From contig NZ_JAJFAX010000005.1 of the NCBI RefSeq assembly GCF_019710475.1, positions 1 to 64,000 of the forward strand: a stretch of 64,000 nucleotides of DNA, read 5' to 3'. Below are positions 1 through 9,050 of this stretch, in pieces. The position numbers were made by a program, and so were the translations under genes. The notes beneath the pieces were generated by a model, which was given only the letters and a program-made list of their open reading frames with translations, ran no database searches and was not told where the DNA came from. Every line of letters starts with the position of its first letter. The stretch's first letter is position 1. The DNA is from Glycomyces sp. TRM65418. GTDB lineage: Bacteria; Actinomycetota; Actinomycetes; Mycobacteriales; Micromonosporaceae.

Positions 1-514
1 GACTGCGGTGAGCACCGTCCCAAGTCGACGTGCGAATGTTCGTCTTAGTCTCATTGATCTACCTCCCAATCGAGGAATAGATGTATATCTATGAGACTAA
101 GGAAAGGGGTTGCCGCGGGTCAAGGTTTCTTAGGCAACCGATTGCAAACATTTTCGAACAGGGCGCCCCCGACCCTCGGCTTCGCTTCGCCGGTCATCAT
201 CAGAGGAGGTCAGGTGCGCATTGACCGATACAATCCGGCAATCGTTTGCATTTCGTCGAGGCTTGAAGGCAACATTCGCCGTTCGACCTGGCCCCGGTAC
301 CGGAGAGCACTGCACTGGCCTCGCGCAGCTCGAGTTGACAGCGTGACCAGAGATACGAAAGCCGGTGAAATGACATGACTCGAACCTTTGACCCGTGTTG
401 CACCGTGGCCTGTGCCGTAGTTTGTCGAATTTGTACGTTGGGATCCGCCCTGTGGAGCCATACATGGAGACATATGGAGCATGGACATGTGGAGCATCCC
501 GTTAGGGTGGCTCC
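1..514. other. Non-coding leader of the LacI-type gene
   Basis: No convincing gene is visible here. Besides the inverted repeat at 44-101, a LacI-operator-like sequence GGCAATCGTTTGCA lies near 237-250, and a related TTGCAAAC near 140. Short open frames in this stretch have no recognisable product. Confidence 0.4.
44..101. repeat. Inverted repeat, 11-bp arms
   Basis: The arms CTTAGTCTCAT (44-54) and ATGAGACTAAG (91-101) are perfect reverse complements separated by 36 bp. The right half also holds a smaller palindrome, ATAGAT-GTAT-ATCTAT. The stretch is AT-richer than its surroundings. It could be an operator or a recombination-site remnant; no gene is clearly attached to it. Confidence 0.45.
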
Positions 515-518
515 ATGA
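453..518. promoter_or_regulatory. Cluster of TGGAG(C)CAT repeats, possible autoregulatory operator
   Basis: The motif TGGAG followed by A/C-rich CAT occurs at 453, 465, 475 and 490, and an inverted copy GGCTCCATGA overlaps the start codon at 515. Repeats at 10-15 bp spacing directly in front of a DNA-binding regulator suggest an operator array. Sequence pattern only; binding is inferred. Confidence 0.35.
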
Positions 519-1837
519 CGGCCGGTACCGGGCCGAGGCGAGCCCGCGGAGAGATCGAGCGCCTCCCGAGCGGATCGCTGCGGGTCAGGGTCTACGCCGG
601 ACGCGATCCGGAGACGAAGAAGCGGCGCTACCTCGTGGAGACCGTGCCCGCCGGGCCGGAGGCGCCACAGCGCGCCGAGCAGACGCGCGCCCGGCTCCTC
701 GGAGAAGTAGCGGAGCGCCGGACCCAGGAGAGCCGGCAAGCCGCGGAACCGGCCCGACCGCCAAGTCCGACCGAGGAGGCCGAAGCCGCCTCGAATGGTG
801 AACGAGGGAGCGGCAGGTTGACGATCGCGAGCATCGCGCGCCTGGCCGGAGTGTCGCCGCCGACGGTGTCGAAGATCCTCAACGGACGCCCGGGCGTGGC
901 GTCCGAGACCCGGCACCGGGTGGAGTGGCTCCTGCGCGAGCACGGCTATCACCGTCCGGAAAAAGTGGTGCGGGCCGCGTGTATCGAGGTGGTCTTCTGC
1001 GGCCTCATCGGCCACATCGCCGCGGAGATCATGCGCGGCGCCAGGGAAGTCGCCGTCGAGCACGGCCTGGCGGTCGGTTTCACCGACGCGCGCCAGGAAG
1101 AGGCGGCCGGCCGCGACTGGGTTCGCGAGCTGCTGGCCCGTCGCCCCATGGGAGTGATCGTCGCGCACCTGGGCTTCACTCCGGAACAGCACGAGCTCCT
1201 CAGCGCGAGCGGGATCCCGATGGTCGCCCTCGACCCGCCCGGCGAGACGGTGCACCCGGTGCCCTCGGTGGCTTCCGACAACCGGCGCGGCGCCATCGCC
1301 GCCGCCCGGCACCTGCTCGAACTCGGCCATCGGCGGATCGCGGTGATCACCGGGCCGCGACGCCTGTCGTGCGCCGAGCATCGGCTGGAAGGAGCACGCA
1401 TGGCCCTGGCGGGCGCCGGTGCACCGCTTGACGAGAGCCTGGTGCGCACGGGGGCGAGGTTCTCGTTCGATGACGGTGTCGACCACGGCCGGGATCTGCT
1501 GGCGCTGCCGGACCCGCCGACGGCGCTGCTGTGCGGCAACGACCTGCAGGCGCTCGGCGTCTATGAGGCGGCTCGGCAGGCCAGCGCGCGCATCCCCCAC
1601 GACCTGGCGGTGGTCGGTTTCGACGACATCTCGTACGCGGTGTTCAGCGGACCTCAGTTGACGACCGTGCGGCAGCCGTTCGCGACAATCGGCGCGACCG
1701 CCGCCAGGCTGATCCTCGAGCAGACCGGAGACGAACCGCTCGCGCAGACCCGCATCGAACTGGCCACCACGCTGATGGTCCGATCCAGCACCGCACCGCC
1801 GCGTGACGCTGCTCCAAGACCCCAGTCATCATGATCC
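515..1837 (+). CDS. LacI-family transcriptional regulator with integrase-like N-terminal arm
   Basis: This 439-residue protein has three parts. Residues about 10-70 resemble the N-terminal arm-binding domain of actinobacterial tyrosine integrases (pattern LPSGSLRVRVYAGRDP followed by an ETVPAGP-type segment). Residues about 102-147 form a LacI helix-turn-helix (SIARLAGVSPPTVSKILNGR). From about 158 onward there is a periplasmic-binding-protein-like effector domain, ending with the LacI-type segment about TTVRQPFATIG. Typical LacI regulators are about 340 residues, so roughly 100 residues are extra. The ATG at 515 follows a weak AGGGTGG ribosome site. It probably controls a sugar-responsive target, but no sugar gene is adjacent. 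Family assignment of the LacI part is firm; the integrase resemblance rests on recall of the family pattern. Confidence 0.85.
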
Positions 1838-2126
1838 ACGAACGTTTCCGACACTGAACCGCATCGACAGGAAACGATAGATGGCGTGGGCCCTCGGTGT
1901 CCCGCGAGACGCGTGGTCCTGGCCCGGCGCCTTGTCCTCTGGCTCAAGTGGCTGCACGAACAAGGTCGGGGATCCAATAATGGCTGTCCCTGGGAGCCTT
2001 GGGGGAACGCCGTGCGGCACCCGAGGCCGACCCGCGTGTGAATGGCCGCAGCGTTCTGCTGCTCCCCCTGGCGGCATGGAGGACCTCGAACCGAACGAGG
2101 GCACTCGCGACACCGGCCGATAGGAG
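1838..2126. other. Region without recognisable gene
   Basis: This stretch follows the LacI-type gene and precedes the decayed hypothetical gene. I see no coding pattern, RNA or strong hairpin in it; it is probably part of the decayed region. Confidence 0.4.
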
Positions 2127-2650
2127 TCGTGGAGGGAACGAACCAGCATCACCGCCAACGGCACTTCGGTCATTCGGCTCGTCGCCTCCATCCACCCCGA
2201 TGCGGCCCGCAAGCTCGCCGCCGGTACCGGTCGCCGACCGTCTGCACCGACCCCACCCGGTCATCGCTCGCCTGCGCGACGACGAGAACCGGCTAGCCGT
2301 GCCCCAAGAGCAGCGCCGGCGCAGCCTGCTGATCCTCCAAGCCGTCGCCGCTACCGCGGTCGAGCGAGGCCGGAACGTCGCAGACCAACCGGCCGAGCAG
2401 CATGACCATCGGACCTATCACCAACGCGCCCACCACCAGCGTGAGGGCAAAGTGCATCGGAATCGACGGCTTCGCCTACACCGTCGCCATCGACCAGGAG
2501 TTCCCCGGTCCCAGAGCCCGGTCAAGGCCGAGACCTTGAAGATCGAAGTGCCCTACTCCCGGGCGAGGTCGCGGCACGAGCGGGCCGACCGCAAAACCAT
2601 GATCCCGGCGGAAAACCGGCTGGCGGCCGCCGGACAGCACTGTCCACAGC
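2127..2650 (+). pseudogene. Decayed conserved hypothetical gene, 5' portion
   Basis: Family-like protein segments appear in order but in different frames. About 2148-2225 gives SVIRLVASIHPDAARKLA, about 2243-2400 gives HPVIARLRDDENRLAVP and LLILQAVAATAVERG, about 2455-2505 gives GIDGFAYTVAIDQEFPG, and about 2535-2640 gives LKIEVPYSR and ADRKTM. At least three frameshifts are needed to join them. The pattern matches a large uncharacterised actinobacterial protein family often found near mobile elements, as I recall it. The matching C-terminal portion seems to lie at about 10385-10760, so the gene appears both frameshifted and split. Confidence 0.6.
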
Positions 2651-2710
2651 TGGCGACGAGGAGTCGGATAAGCAGCGTTTCGGCAGGCCAGAGGCCACGA
2701 ACGTCAGATT

Positions 2711-2736
2711 TTCGCACCTACTCGCGAAGGTGCGAA
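2711..2736. repeat. Small hairpin
   Basis: Arms TTCGCACC (2711-2718) and GGTGCGAA (2729-2736) are perfect complements around a 10-nt loop. It lies at the end of the relic region next to a stronger hairpin. Confidence 0.4.
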
Positions 2737-2741
2737 GACGA

Positions 2742-2779
2742 CTGCGGGGACACTGTCCTTTGTGCCAGTGTCCCCGCAG
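2742..2779. terminator. Strong hairpin beside the tRNA-Ser remnant
   Basis: A 14-bp perfect stem, CTGCGGGGACACTG with CAGTGTCCCCGCAG, encloses a 10-nt loop. It sits just beyond the 3' end of the tRNA-Ser fragment (minus strand), where the intact tRNA-Ser also has a hairpin. Confidence 0.5.
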
Positions 2780-2805
2780 GCCGTGCACATCGCTCTACGT
2801 GAGAG

Positions 2806-2861
2806 TGGCGGAGGATATGGGATTCGAACCCATGATCGGGTATCACCCGAAACCCGCTTAG
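2806..2861 (-). repeat. 3'-part copy of tRNA-Ser(GCU), att-site-like
   Basis: These 56 bp, including the CCA end, match 11067-11122 of the intact tRNA-Ser with a single difference (C at 2823 against T at 11084). Similarity fades within the anticodon arm near 2870, so the 5' part of the tRNA is missing. A 3'-terminal tRNA fragment in direct orientation is the usual footprint of tyrosine-recombinase integration into a tRNA gene. The fragment cannot be a functional tRNA. Confidence 0.8.
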
Positions 2862-3055
2862 GGAGGCGGGTTCCAAGTTCCTCGAGAGGCACGCATCGGG
2901 CAGAGGAAAACCGGAAGAAGTCCTACGCAACCAGGTAATTGATCCGCTGGAGTCGTTCGGACAAGCATCTGATCGACCGCACCGCCACTGTCCCCGGTTC
3001 GGGCTGTCTCGCCCCGAACGAGACCTGGCACGCCGGGAGCCAGTTCTCGCCCCGA

Positions 3056-3084
3056 GCGGCGGGCGCCGCGAAGGCGCCCGCCGC
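3056..3084 (-). terminator. Terminator of the ABC efflux operon
   Basis: A perfect 12-bp stem (GCGGCGGGCGCC / GGCGCCCGCCGC) with a 5-nt loop lies 8 bp beyond the permease stop codon. There is no clear U-run, which is common in high-GC actinomycetes. Confidence 0.7.
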
Positions 3085-3091
3085 ATTCCTG

Positions 3092-4261
3092 TCACGGCGC
3101 CGTGAGCGCCTCGGTCGGGAACAGGCGCGAGGCCCGGATCGCCGGGTAGAGCCCTGCTATCGCCCCGATCATGGCGGTGGCGGCCACGCCGCCGCCCAGC
3201 ACCCAGGCCGGGATCGTGGGCGGCCAGCCCTGCCAGGCCGCGTACGCCGCCGTGATCGTCGAACCGAGCGCGACCCCGCCGGCGCCGCCGAGCAGTGACA
3301 GCAGCAGCGACTCGGCCAGGAACTGGCTGCGGACGTCGCCCCTCGTCGCCCCCAGGGACCGGCGCAGACCGATCTCGCCGCGCCGCTCCAGCACCGAGAT
3401 CACCATCGTGTTGGCGACCCCGACGCCGCCGACCAGCAGCGCCACCGCACCCAGGCCGAGCAGCAGCCCAGTGAAGGTCTCTTCGGCGGCCTCGGCCGCA
3501 ACCAGGGCGTCTGAGGGCCGCGAGACTTCGACCTCGTCGGGGTGCTCGGGGTTGGCCGTCGCGCCCAGTACCGCCTGCACGTCGCCGACCGCCGCGTCGG
3601 AGGCCCGCGTGTACACGGTCGTGGGGTGGGAGTCGAAGCCCAGATATTCTTCGGCGGACTCCCAGCCGACCAGCGCCGCGGTGTCCAGTTCGGGAGCCAG
3701 CGCGACCGGTTCGAGGACGCCGACGACGGTGAACCACTGTCCGCCCAGCCACACCTGTACGTCGGGGTCGGCCGAGACGCCGAGCTTGGCGGCGGCGTCG
3801 GCGCCGAGCACGACCGCCGGGAAGTCCTCGGTGGCCCCGGTCAGCCAGCTGCCGTCGGCCACTTCCCCGGCGACCACGTCGAGCAGGTCCGGCCTGGCGG
3901 CCTGCACGGTCATGCCGCCGGTCTCGATCTCGGGGATGCGGTCGGTGCGGTACACGGCCGCGTCGACCAGTCCGGTCGCCGAGGTCTCGAGTACCGGGCC
4001 GACACGTTCGATCATCGGCTCGGCCTCGAGCGGCAGTTGCGAGGCTTCCCCGAAGATCGACTGGCCCGGTGCGACCGTGAGCAGATTGGTGCCCAGCGCG
4101 TCCAGCCTCTGCTTCAGATCCTCCGAACTGGATGCCGAGATCCCGACGACGGCCACCATCGCGGCGATGCCGATCGCGATGCCGATCGCCGAAAGCACCA
4201 CGCGCATCGGCCTCGCGCGGAGCCCGTAGGCGCCGGTCCGCCAGATGTCAGCCCACCGCAT
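3092..4261 (-). CDS. ABC transporter permease, MacB/FtsX type
   Basis: This 389-residue membrane protein has one N-terminal transmembrane segment (about residues 18-45), a large extracytoplasmic domain, and three C-terminal membrane segments. The last part contains the FtsX-type stretch [20 protein letters not shown] followed by [12 protein letters not shown]. It is the membrane half of a MacAB-like exporter driven by the ATPase encoded just upstream. The ATG at 4261 overlaps the ATPase stop by 14 nt, which argues for it over an upstream in-frame ATG at 4282. It is the last gene of the operon. Confidence 0.9.
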   Translation of the reverse strand: MRWADIWRTGAYGLRARPMRVVLSAIGIAIGIAAMVAVVGISASSSEDLKQRLDALGTNLLTVAPGQSIFGEASQLPLEAEPMIERVGPVLETSATGLVDAAVYRTDRIPEIETGGMTVQAARPDLLDVVAGEVADGSWLTGATEDFPAVVLGADAAAKLGVSADPDVQVWLGGQWFTVVGVLEPVALAPELDTAALVGWESAEEYLGFDSHPTTVYTRASDAAVGDVQAVLGATANPEHPDEVEVSRPSDALVAAEAAEETFTGLLLGLGAVALLVGGVGVANTMVISVLERRGEIGLRRSLGATRGDVRSQFLAESLLLSLLGGAGGVALGSTITAAYAAWQGWPPTIPAWVLGGGVAATAMIGAIAGLYPAIRASRLFPTEALTAP

Positions 4262-4916
4262 CGCGCACCACCCGGCCGTCACGCATCTCGATGCGCCGCG
4301 GCAGGCTCGCCGCTATCTCGCGGTCGTGCGTGATGATCACGACCGTCGTGCCCGCCTCGTTGAGCCCGCGCAGCAGCTCCATGACCGCCTCGCCGGAGGC
4401 GCTGTCGAGGTTCCCGGTCGGCTCGTCGGCCAGCAGCAGTCGCGGCTCGCCGACGATCGCGCGGGCGATCGCAACCCGTTGGCGCTGGCCGCCGGACAGC
4501 TCATGGGGTCTGCTGCGGATCCTGTCGCCCAGGCCGACCCGTTCCAGGGCCGCCGCCGCGCGTTCGCGCCGCGCCGAGCGCGGCCGCTTGGTGTATAGGA
4601 GGCCGTCGGCGACGTTGTCGAGGATCGGCACGCCCGGGGCGAGGTGGAAGGACTGGAACACGAACCCGAGCGCCTCGGCCCGCAGGTTCGACAGCCGCCG
4701 ATCGGACAATTCCGCGACTTCCTCGCCGGCGACCCGGACCCGGCCCGAGGTGGGCCGGTCGAGGGTGCCCGCGAGGTTGAGCAGCGTCGACTTTCCCGAG
4801 CCGGAGGGCCCGACGATCGCCACCAGTTCCCCGGGGTCGATGCCCAGGGAGACGTCGTCGAGGGCGACCACGCCCGGATAGGTCTTGGAGACCGAGTCGA
4901 GGGTCACGACGCTCAC
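4248..4916 (-). CDS. ABC transporter ATP-binding protein, MacB/LolD type
   Basis: This 222-residue ATPase has all expected motifs: Walker [10 protein letters not shown] (36-44), Q-loop Gln88, signature LSGGQ (140-144), Walker B LLLADEP (160-166) and H-loop His197. It powers the neighbouring FtsX-type permease. Its start overlaps the adaptor stop (ATGA), showing translational coupling. Family LolD/MacB is clear from length and motifs; the exported substrate is unknown. Confidence 0.93.
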   Translation of the reverse strand: MSVVTLDSVSKTYPGVVALDDVSLGIDPGELVAIVGPSGSGKSTLLNLAGTLDRPTSGRVRVAGEEVAELSDRRLSNLRAEALGFVFQSFHLAPGVPILDNVADGLLYTKRPRSARRERAAAALERVGLGDRIRSRPHELSGGQRQRVAIARAIVGEPRLLLADEPTGNLDSASGEAVMELLRGLNEAGTTVVIITHDREIAASLPRRIEMRDGRVVRDAVG

Positions 4917-5971
4917 TCGGGGATCACCACCTGCGTGCCCGCTTCGAGCCCTTCGCCGGAGACCTCGACCAGTCCTGAGGCGAAGATCCCGGTCTCGACC
5001 GGGATCAGCTCGGTCGACTCACTCTCGGCGACCTCCAAGCCGTAGCCGCCCTCGCGCAGCGCCAGCAGCGCCTCGACGGGGACGACCAAGACGTCTTCGT
5101 GGACTTCGGCCACCAGTTCCACCTTGACCGGGGCCGACTCCAGGTCGCCCACGGCGTTGGGGTCGTCGACGGCGACGGTGACCTCGATGGCGGCTTCCTC
5201 TTCTTCTGCCGGCTGGCCCTCCTGGGTCGGCGCGGCGGTGATCGAGGAGCTGACGTCGGTGACCGTGCCGGCGACTTCGGTGCCGTCGGGGAGGGCCACC
5301 GTGACCGCCTGGTCCTCTTTGGCCAGGTCCTGGTCGCTCACCTGGAGTTCGAGCGTCACATGCCGGTCGCGGCCGGTGTAGGCCATGATCGGGCCGTTCG
5401 CGGCCGACCCGACGGTCACGGTGTGGTCGGCGATCCGCGCCGGATTCGGCAGGAACACCACTTCCCCGACTGCGACGGTGCCGGTCTCGGGCGCATCGAG
5501 GTCGTCCTGCCATCGTTCGACCGCGTCGGCGGTGGCATCGGTGTACTCGTCGTCGACGGTGAATCCGTCGTAGCCGAGGTCGGCGAGGTTCTGCTCGAAC
5601 TGCTTCACGTCCGGGCCCTCGACACCCGGGACGAGCGGTCGCCACATCGGCAGCGTACCGTCCATGAGCACCACCGGCCGGTTGTCGACGTCGTACAGGG
5701 CCTGACCGGCCTCGATCACGGTGCCGACGTCCGGCATCCACGTGATGGTGCCGGGGAGCGTCCCGGTGAGGGTGTCGGCCTCGCCGTAGGAGAGGGTCCC
5801 GTCGACCTCGTCGGAACGGGCCAGGTCCCGGCGCTGCACCTCAGTCGTGGCACCGGGAGGGGATTCGGGGTTCTCGGCGGTCGCCGCGCCGTTGTAGGAC
5901 GTGAATGCGACCGCGACCGCCGCGGCCGCGACGACCGCTGCGCTCGGCAGCAGGATTCGCTTCGGCTTCAT
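4913..5971 (-). CDS. Efflux adaptor with peptidoglycan-binding domain
   Basis: This 352-residue protein has an uncleaved or signal-type N-terminal hydrophobic segment (about 7-25), a lipoyl/barrel-like adaptor region, and a PG_binding_1-type domain at about 119-158 ([16 protein letters not shown]). The C-terminal half looks like the beta-barrel part of periplasmic adaptors. It plays the MacA role in a Gram-positive envelope: it likely links the ABC permease to the cell wall. It overlaps the upstream lipoprotein gene and the downstream ATPase gene by ATGA junctions. Confidence 0.85.
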   Translation of the reverse strand: MKPKRILLPSAAVVAAAAVAVAFTSYNGAATAENPESPPGATTEVQRRDLARSDEVDGTLSYGEADTLTGTLPGTITWMPDVGTVIEAGQALYDVDNRPVVLMDGTLPMWRPLVPGVEGPDVKQFEQNLADLGYDGFTVDDEYTDATADAVERWQDDLDAPETGTVAVGEVVFLPNPARIADHTVTVGSAANGPIMAYTGRDRHVTLELQVSDQDLAKEDQAVTVALPDGTEVAGTVTDVSSSITAAPTQEGQPAEEEEAAIEVTVAVDDPNAVGDLESAPVKVELVAEVHEDVLVVPVEALLALREGGYGLEVAESESTELIPVETGIFASGLVEVSGEGLEAGTQVVIPE

Positions 5972-6465
5972 CCGTGCATCTCCTCGATGATCTCCTGGCA
6001 CGCTTCCATGGCGGCCTCGAACTCGGGGTCCTGGGCGATCTCGGGTCCGATCTTGATCCCGCCGCCGCCGGTGAGGTCGGGGAACTCCTCGACACCGTTG
6101 TCCCGCATGCAGCCGGAGAACTCGACCATCGCCTCCTGCTGCTCGGGGCCCGGCTGCGCGCCCTGATCGGGCAGCTCGTCCTGGCAAGCCTCCTGCGCCG
6201 CCTCGAACTCCGGATCGTCGACGATCTCGGGGCCGATCTGCAGGCCGTTGCCGCCGGGGTCGGGGAACTCCTCGACGCCGTTGTCCCGCATGCAGCCGGC
6301 GTAGTTCACCATTGCCTCCTCGCGGGAAACGTCCTGTTCCGCCTCCGCTGTCGTCTCGCTGCCGCCGCCTTCGACGCTGGCCACGTCGTCGCCGGACGCT
6401 TCGTCGGTGCAGGCCGCGGCCAGCAGCGCCACTGCGGCCACGGCTGCGAACATCAGCCTTCTCAT
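5968..6465 (-). CDS. Lipoprotein with two tandem Cys repeats
   Basis: This 165-residue protein has a lipoprotein signal with lipobox LAAAC (Cys19). Two repeats of about 48 residues follow, at about 49-96 and 110-157. Each carries GCMRDNGVEEFPD and a second Cys in EAxEAC (Cys58/Cys94 and Cys119/Cys156). The family, with its CMRxxGV..FPDP motif, is commonly seen beside such ABC efflux operons, as I recall. It is the first gene of the operon 6465-3092 and may sense or capture the substrate at the cell surface. The biochemical role is unknown. Confidence 0.8.
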   Translation of the reverse strand: MRRLMFAAVAAVALLAAACTDEASGDDVASVEGGGSETTAEAEQDVSREEAMVNYAGCMRDNGVEEFPDPGGNGLQIGPEIVDDPEFEAAQEACQDELPDQGAQPGPEQQEAMVEFSGCMRDNGVEEFPDLTGGGGIKIGPEIAQDPEFEAAMEACQEIIEEMHG

Positions 6466-6606
6466 CAGTTCTCCCTTGGAAGGGTTTCGGATTCGTGGGG
6501 CCAAGTGAAGCCGCGGAGGCGTGTGGTTCGCGTCAAGGCAATCGTTTACGTCGGCCTTACGCGAACCGGAGCACACTTGCGGTCGGACCTGACGAGAGGA
6601 CGGGGT

Positions 6607-7278
6607 ATGCGTGTGCTGGTGGTCGAGGACGAGGCGATGCTCGCTGACGGGATAGCCGAGGGACTCCGTGCCGAGGCGATGGCCGTCGACGTCTGCTACG
6701 ACGGGGACTCGGCGCGGCTGCGCCTGGCCGCCTACGACTACGACGTGGCGATTCTCGACAGGGACCTGCCGCGAGTGGGCGGTGACGACCTGTGCCGCAA
6801 GATCGTCACGGGCCCGCACCACACGCGGGTGCTGATGCTGACGGCCGCCACCGAGGTGCGCGACCGGGTCGAGGGCCTCTCGTTGGGCGCCGACGACTAC
6901 CTGGGCAAGCCGTTCGCGTTCGCCGAGCTGGTCGCCCGCGTCAAGGCGCTCGCGCGTCGCGCCGTCCCGGCCCCGCCGCCGGTCATCGAGCGCGCCGGGA
7001 TCGCCGCCGACACCGTCAGGCGCCAGGTGTTCCGCGGCGGACGGTACGTTCCGCTGTCCAAGAAGGAGTTCGGGGTGCTGCTGGAGCTGCTGCGCGCCGA
7101 CGGCGGGGTCGTCTCCACCGAGCGGCTGCTGGAGAAGGTCTGGGACGAGCACATCGACCCGGCCACGAACGTGGTGCGGGTGACGATGATGAACCTGCGC
7201 CGCAAGCTCGGCGACCCGCCGGTGATCGAGACCGTCCCCGGATCCGGCTACGTGGTCAGGAAGGAGGCCCGAGGATGA
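6607..7278 (+). CDS. Two-component response regulator, OmpR/PhoB type
   Basis: This 223-residue regulator has a receiver domain (about 1-115) with acidic pair Glu7/Asp8, phosphoacceptor Asp51, Thr79 and Lys101, followed by a winged-helix OmpR-type domain (about 130-220) ending in ETVPGSGYVV. It is divergent from the lipoprotein-efflux operon across a 141-bp spacer and overlaps the histidine kinase gene by ATGA. It most likely controls the efflux operon. Confidence 0.93.
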   Translation: MRVLVVEDEAMLADGIAEGLRAEAMAVDVCYDGDSARLRLAAYDYDVAILDRDLPRVGGDDLCRKIVTGPHHTRVLMLTAATEVRDRVEGLSLGADDYLGKPFAFAELVARVKALARRAVPAPPPVIERAGIAADTVRRQVFRGGRYVPLSKKEFGVLLELLRADGGVVSTERLLEKVWDEHIDPATNVVRVTMMNLRRKLGDPPVIETVPGSGYVVRKEARG

Positions 7279-8417
7279 GGCTCCGCACCAGGCTCACCCT
7301 GTGGTATGCCGCCGTGTTCTTCGCGGCCGGGGCGGTCGTCATCACCGCCGTCTACCTCGTAGTGAGCGACCGGATCCAGAACAACCTCATCACGTTGAGG
7401 CTCGAAGGGGCCGAGACCTCGGTCGACTTGTCGACCATCCCCGACATCCCCGGCCGCGAAGCCGTCCTCCAAGACCTCCTCGACCGCCAAGCCGCCTACA
7501 ACGACGCCGCACTGGACCAGGTCCTGCTGTGGTCGGTGGCCGCACTGGTGGTCGTCGGGGTGCTCGCGGTCGTCTCGGGATGGCTCATCGCGGGCCGGGC
7601 GCTACGCCCGATCGACGCGATCACCAGCACCGCCCGCCGCGTGGCCGATCGCAGTCTTCACGAGCGCATCAACCTCGAAGGCCCGAACGACGAGCTCAAG
7701 CGCCTCGCCGACACCTTCGACGAGATGCTCGCCCGCCTCGACGGCGCCTTCGAGGGACAGCGGCGCTTCGTCGGCAACGCCTCCCACGAGCTCAAGACGC
7801 CCCTGGCGATCAACCGCACCCTGCTGGAGGTCGCGGCCGCCAACCCTGCGGCCGACCAGCGACTGCGGACGCTCACCGAGAACCTGCTGGCCGTCAACGA
7901 CCGCCACGAGCGCTTGATCGACGGCCTGCTGACCCTGGCCCGCACCGAGCACGCCGCGCTCGACCGGTCCCCAGTCGATCTCTCGGACATCGTCATCCAT
8001 GTGGCGGACCGGCTGCGATCCGAGGCCGAGCGAACTGACGTGGTGCTGCGCCTCGACACCGGGATCGCGGTCGCACGCGGTGACGCGATACTCCTAGAGC
8101 GCCTGGTCGAGAACCTGATCGCCAACGGCATCAGGCACAACCACGAAGGCGGCGACGTCTGGGTCGTCACCTCGGCGTGCGAGGGCCGGGCCGTGGTGAC
8201 GGTCGCCAACACCGGGCCGGTCGTGGCCGCCTACCAAGTCGACGCCCTGTTCGAGCCGTTCCGCCGCGGCGAGGGCCGCGACCGGGTCGACTCGGCCCAA
8301 GGCGTGGGTCTGGGCCTCTCGATCGTCGATTCAATCGCCCGCGTCCACGGAGCCGAGGTCAAGGCGCTGCCCCGGCGCGGCGGAGGATTGCGCGTGTCGG
8401 TCGAGTTCACCCCTTGA
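7275..8417 (+). CDS. Sensor histidine kinase
   Basis: This 380-residue kinase has two membrane segments (about 8-30 and 83-106) that enclose a short extracytoplasmic loop of about 50 residues. A HAMP region follows, then the H-box NASHELKTPLA with His171, and an ATPase domain with an N-box (VENLIANGIRHN) and G-box (GVGLGLSIV). The small sensory loop suggests intramembrane sensing, as in antibiotic- or envelope-stress kinases. It is translated from the ATGA overlap with the response regulator. Confidence 0.92.
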   Translation: MRLRTRLTLWYAAVFFAAGAVVITAVYLVVSDRIQNNLITLRLEGAETSVDLSTIPDIPGREAVLQDLLDRQAAYNDAALDQVLLWSVAALVVVGVLAVVSGWLIAGRALRPIDAITSTARRVADRSLHERINLEGPNDELKRLADTFDEMLARLDGAFEGQRRFVGNASHELKTPLAINRTLLEVAAANPAADQRLRTLTENLLAVNDRHERLIDGLLTLARTEHAALDRSPVDLSDIVIHVADRLRSEAERTDVVLRLDTGIAVARGDAILLERLVENLIANGIRHNHEGGDVWVVTSACEGRAVVTVANTGPVVAAYQVDALFEPFRRGEGRDRVDSAQGVGLGLSIVDSIARVHGAEVKALPRRGGGLRVSVEFTP

Positions 8418-8504
8418 CATGGAGCCCGCTCCAGGTCCTGAGCTTCGTCGGGAAACCCGACCGACTGCCGGCCTGGATTGAGGGCCCCGGCAAGGCAGGA
8501 GCCC

Positions 8505-9050
8505 TTATGCGCTGGGTTGCTCCATGGACCAGAGGCCGGGGTAGTCGGTGACGAGGCCGTCGCGGTCAACGGCCAGGTCGGCGCGGAAACTCCCGGACTC
8601 GTAGCGGTACCCGGCGTCGAGGCGGGTGTAGCGCTGCTCAGCCGGTTCGATCGTCAGGTCGGCCTCGGGCCGGATGTAGACGACGCGCAGGTCCGCGGCG
8701 TCCCCGAGGTTGAGACCCAGTCTGCGGATGGGGAGGGTGTTGGTGAACGGCGTCAAGGCGATGTCGACATCGGTGCACCCGGTCAGGTCGGAGCGTTCGC
8801 GGCCGTTGACGATCCAGTGATCGTGCTCGTTGTGGTCGAGGGTCGTCCGTTCATGACCATGACGTTCGAGGGTGACTTTGCGGGTGTGCCAGGCCCGGTC
8901 GCATTCGATCCGATACGCCAGCCTGATCGGCTCGCCCGTAGGCGCGACGATGATGAGGCCGTCGGCGACGACGCCATCGTGGCCGACTTGCAGGTCGAGG
9001 TGCTCGCTTCCGGGCCATTGCCGGGCGGTCCACATGATCTGGCGCCTCAT
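8505..9050 (-). CDS. Putative glycolipid-binding family protein (PF06475-like)
   Basis: This 181-residue protein matches the recalled pattern of the putative glycolipid-binding family: an IECDRAWHTR segment, a GCTDVDIALTPFTNTLPIRR block, and a C-terminal LVTDYPGLW. The function of the family is not established beyond the name. The gene overlaps the stop of the upstream gene (ATGA), so the two probably form one transcript. Confidence 0.8.
   Translation of the reverse strand: MRRQIMWTARQWPGSEHLDLQVGHDGVVADGLIIVAPTGEPIRLAYRIECDRAWHTRKVTLERHGHERTTLDHNEHDHWIVNGRERSDLTGCTDVDIALTPFTNTLPIRRLGLNLGDAADLRVVYIRPEADLTIEPAEQRYTRLDAGYRYESGSFRADLAVDRDGLVTDYPGLWSMEQPSA

Noticed and set aside
91..378. Short plus-strand open frame near the left end
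   Set aside because: The residues are not protein-like and no ribosome site supports the ATG, which is part of the inverted repeat.
2806..2870. Second tRNA-Ser gene
   Set aside because: Only the 3' part matches; the 5' acceptor arm and D-arm are missing, so it is an att-like fragment.
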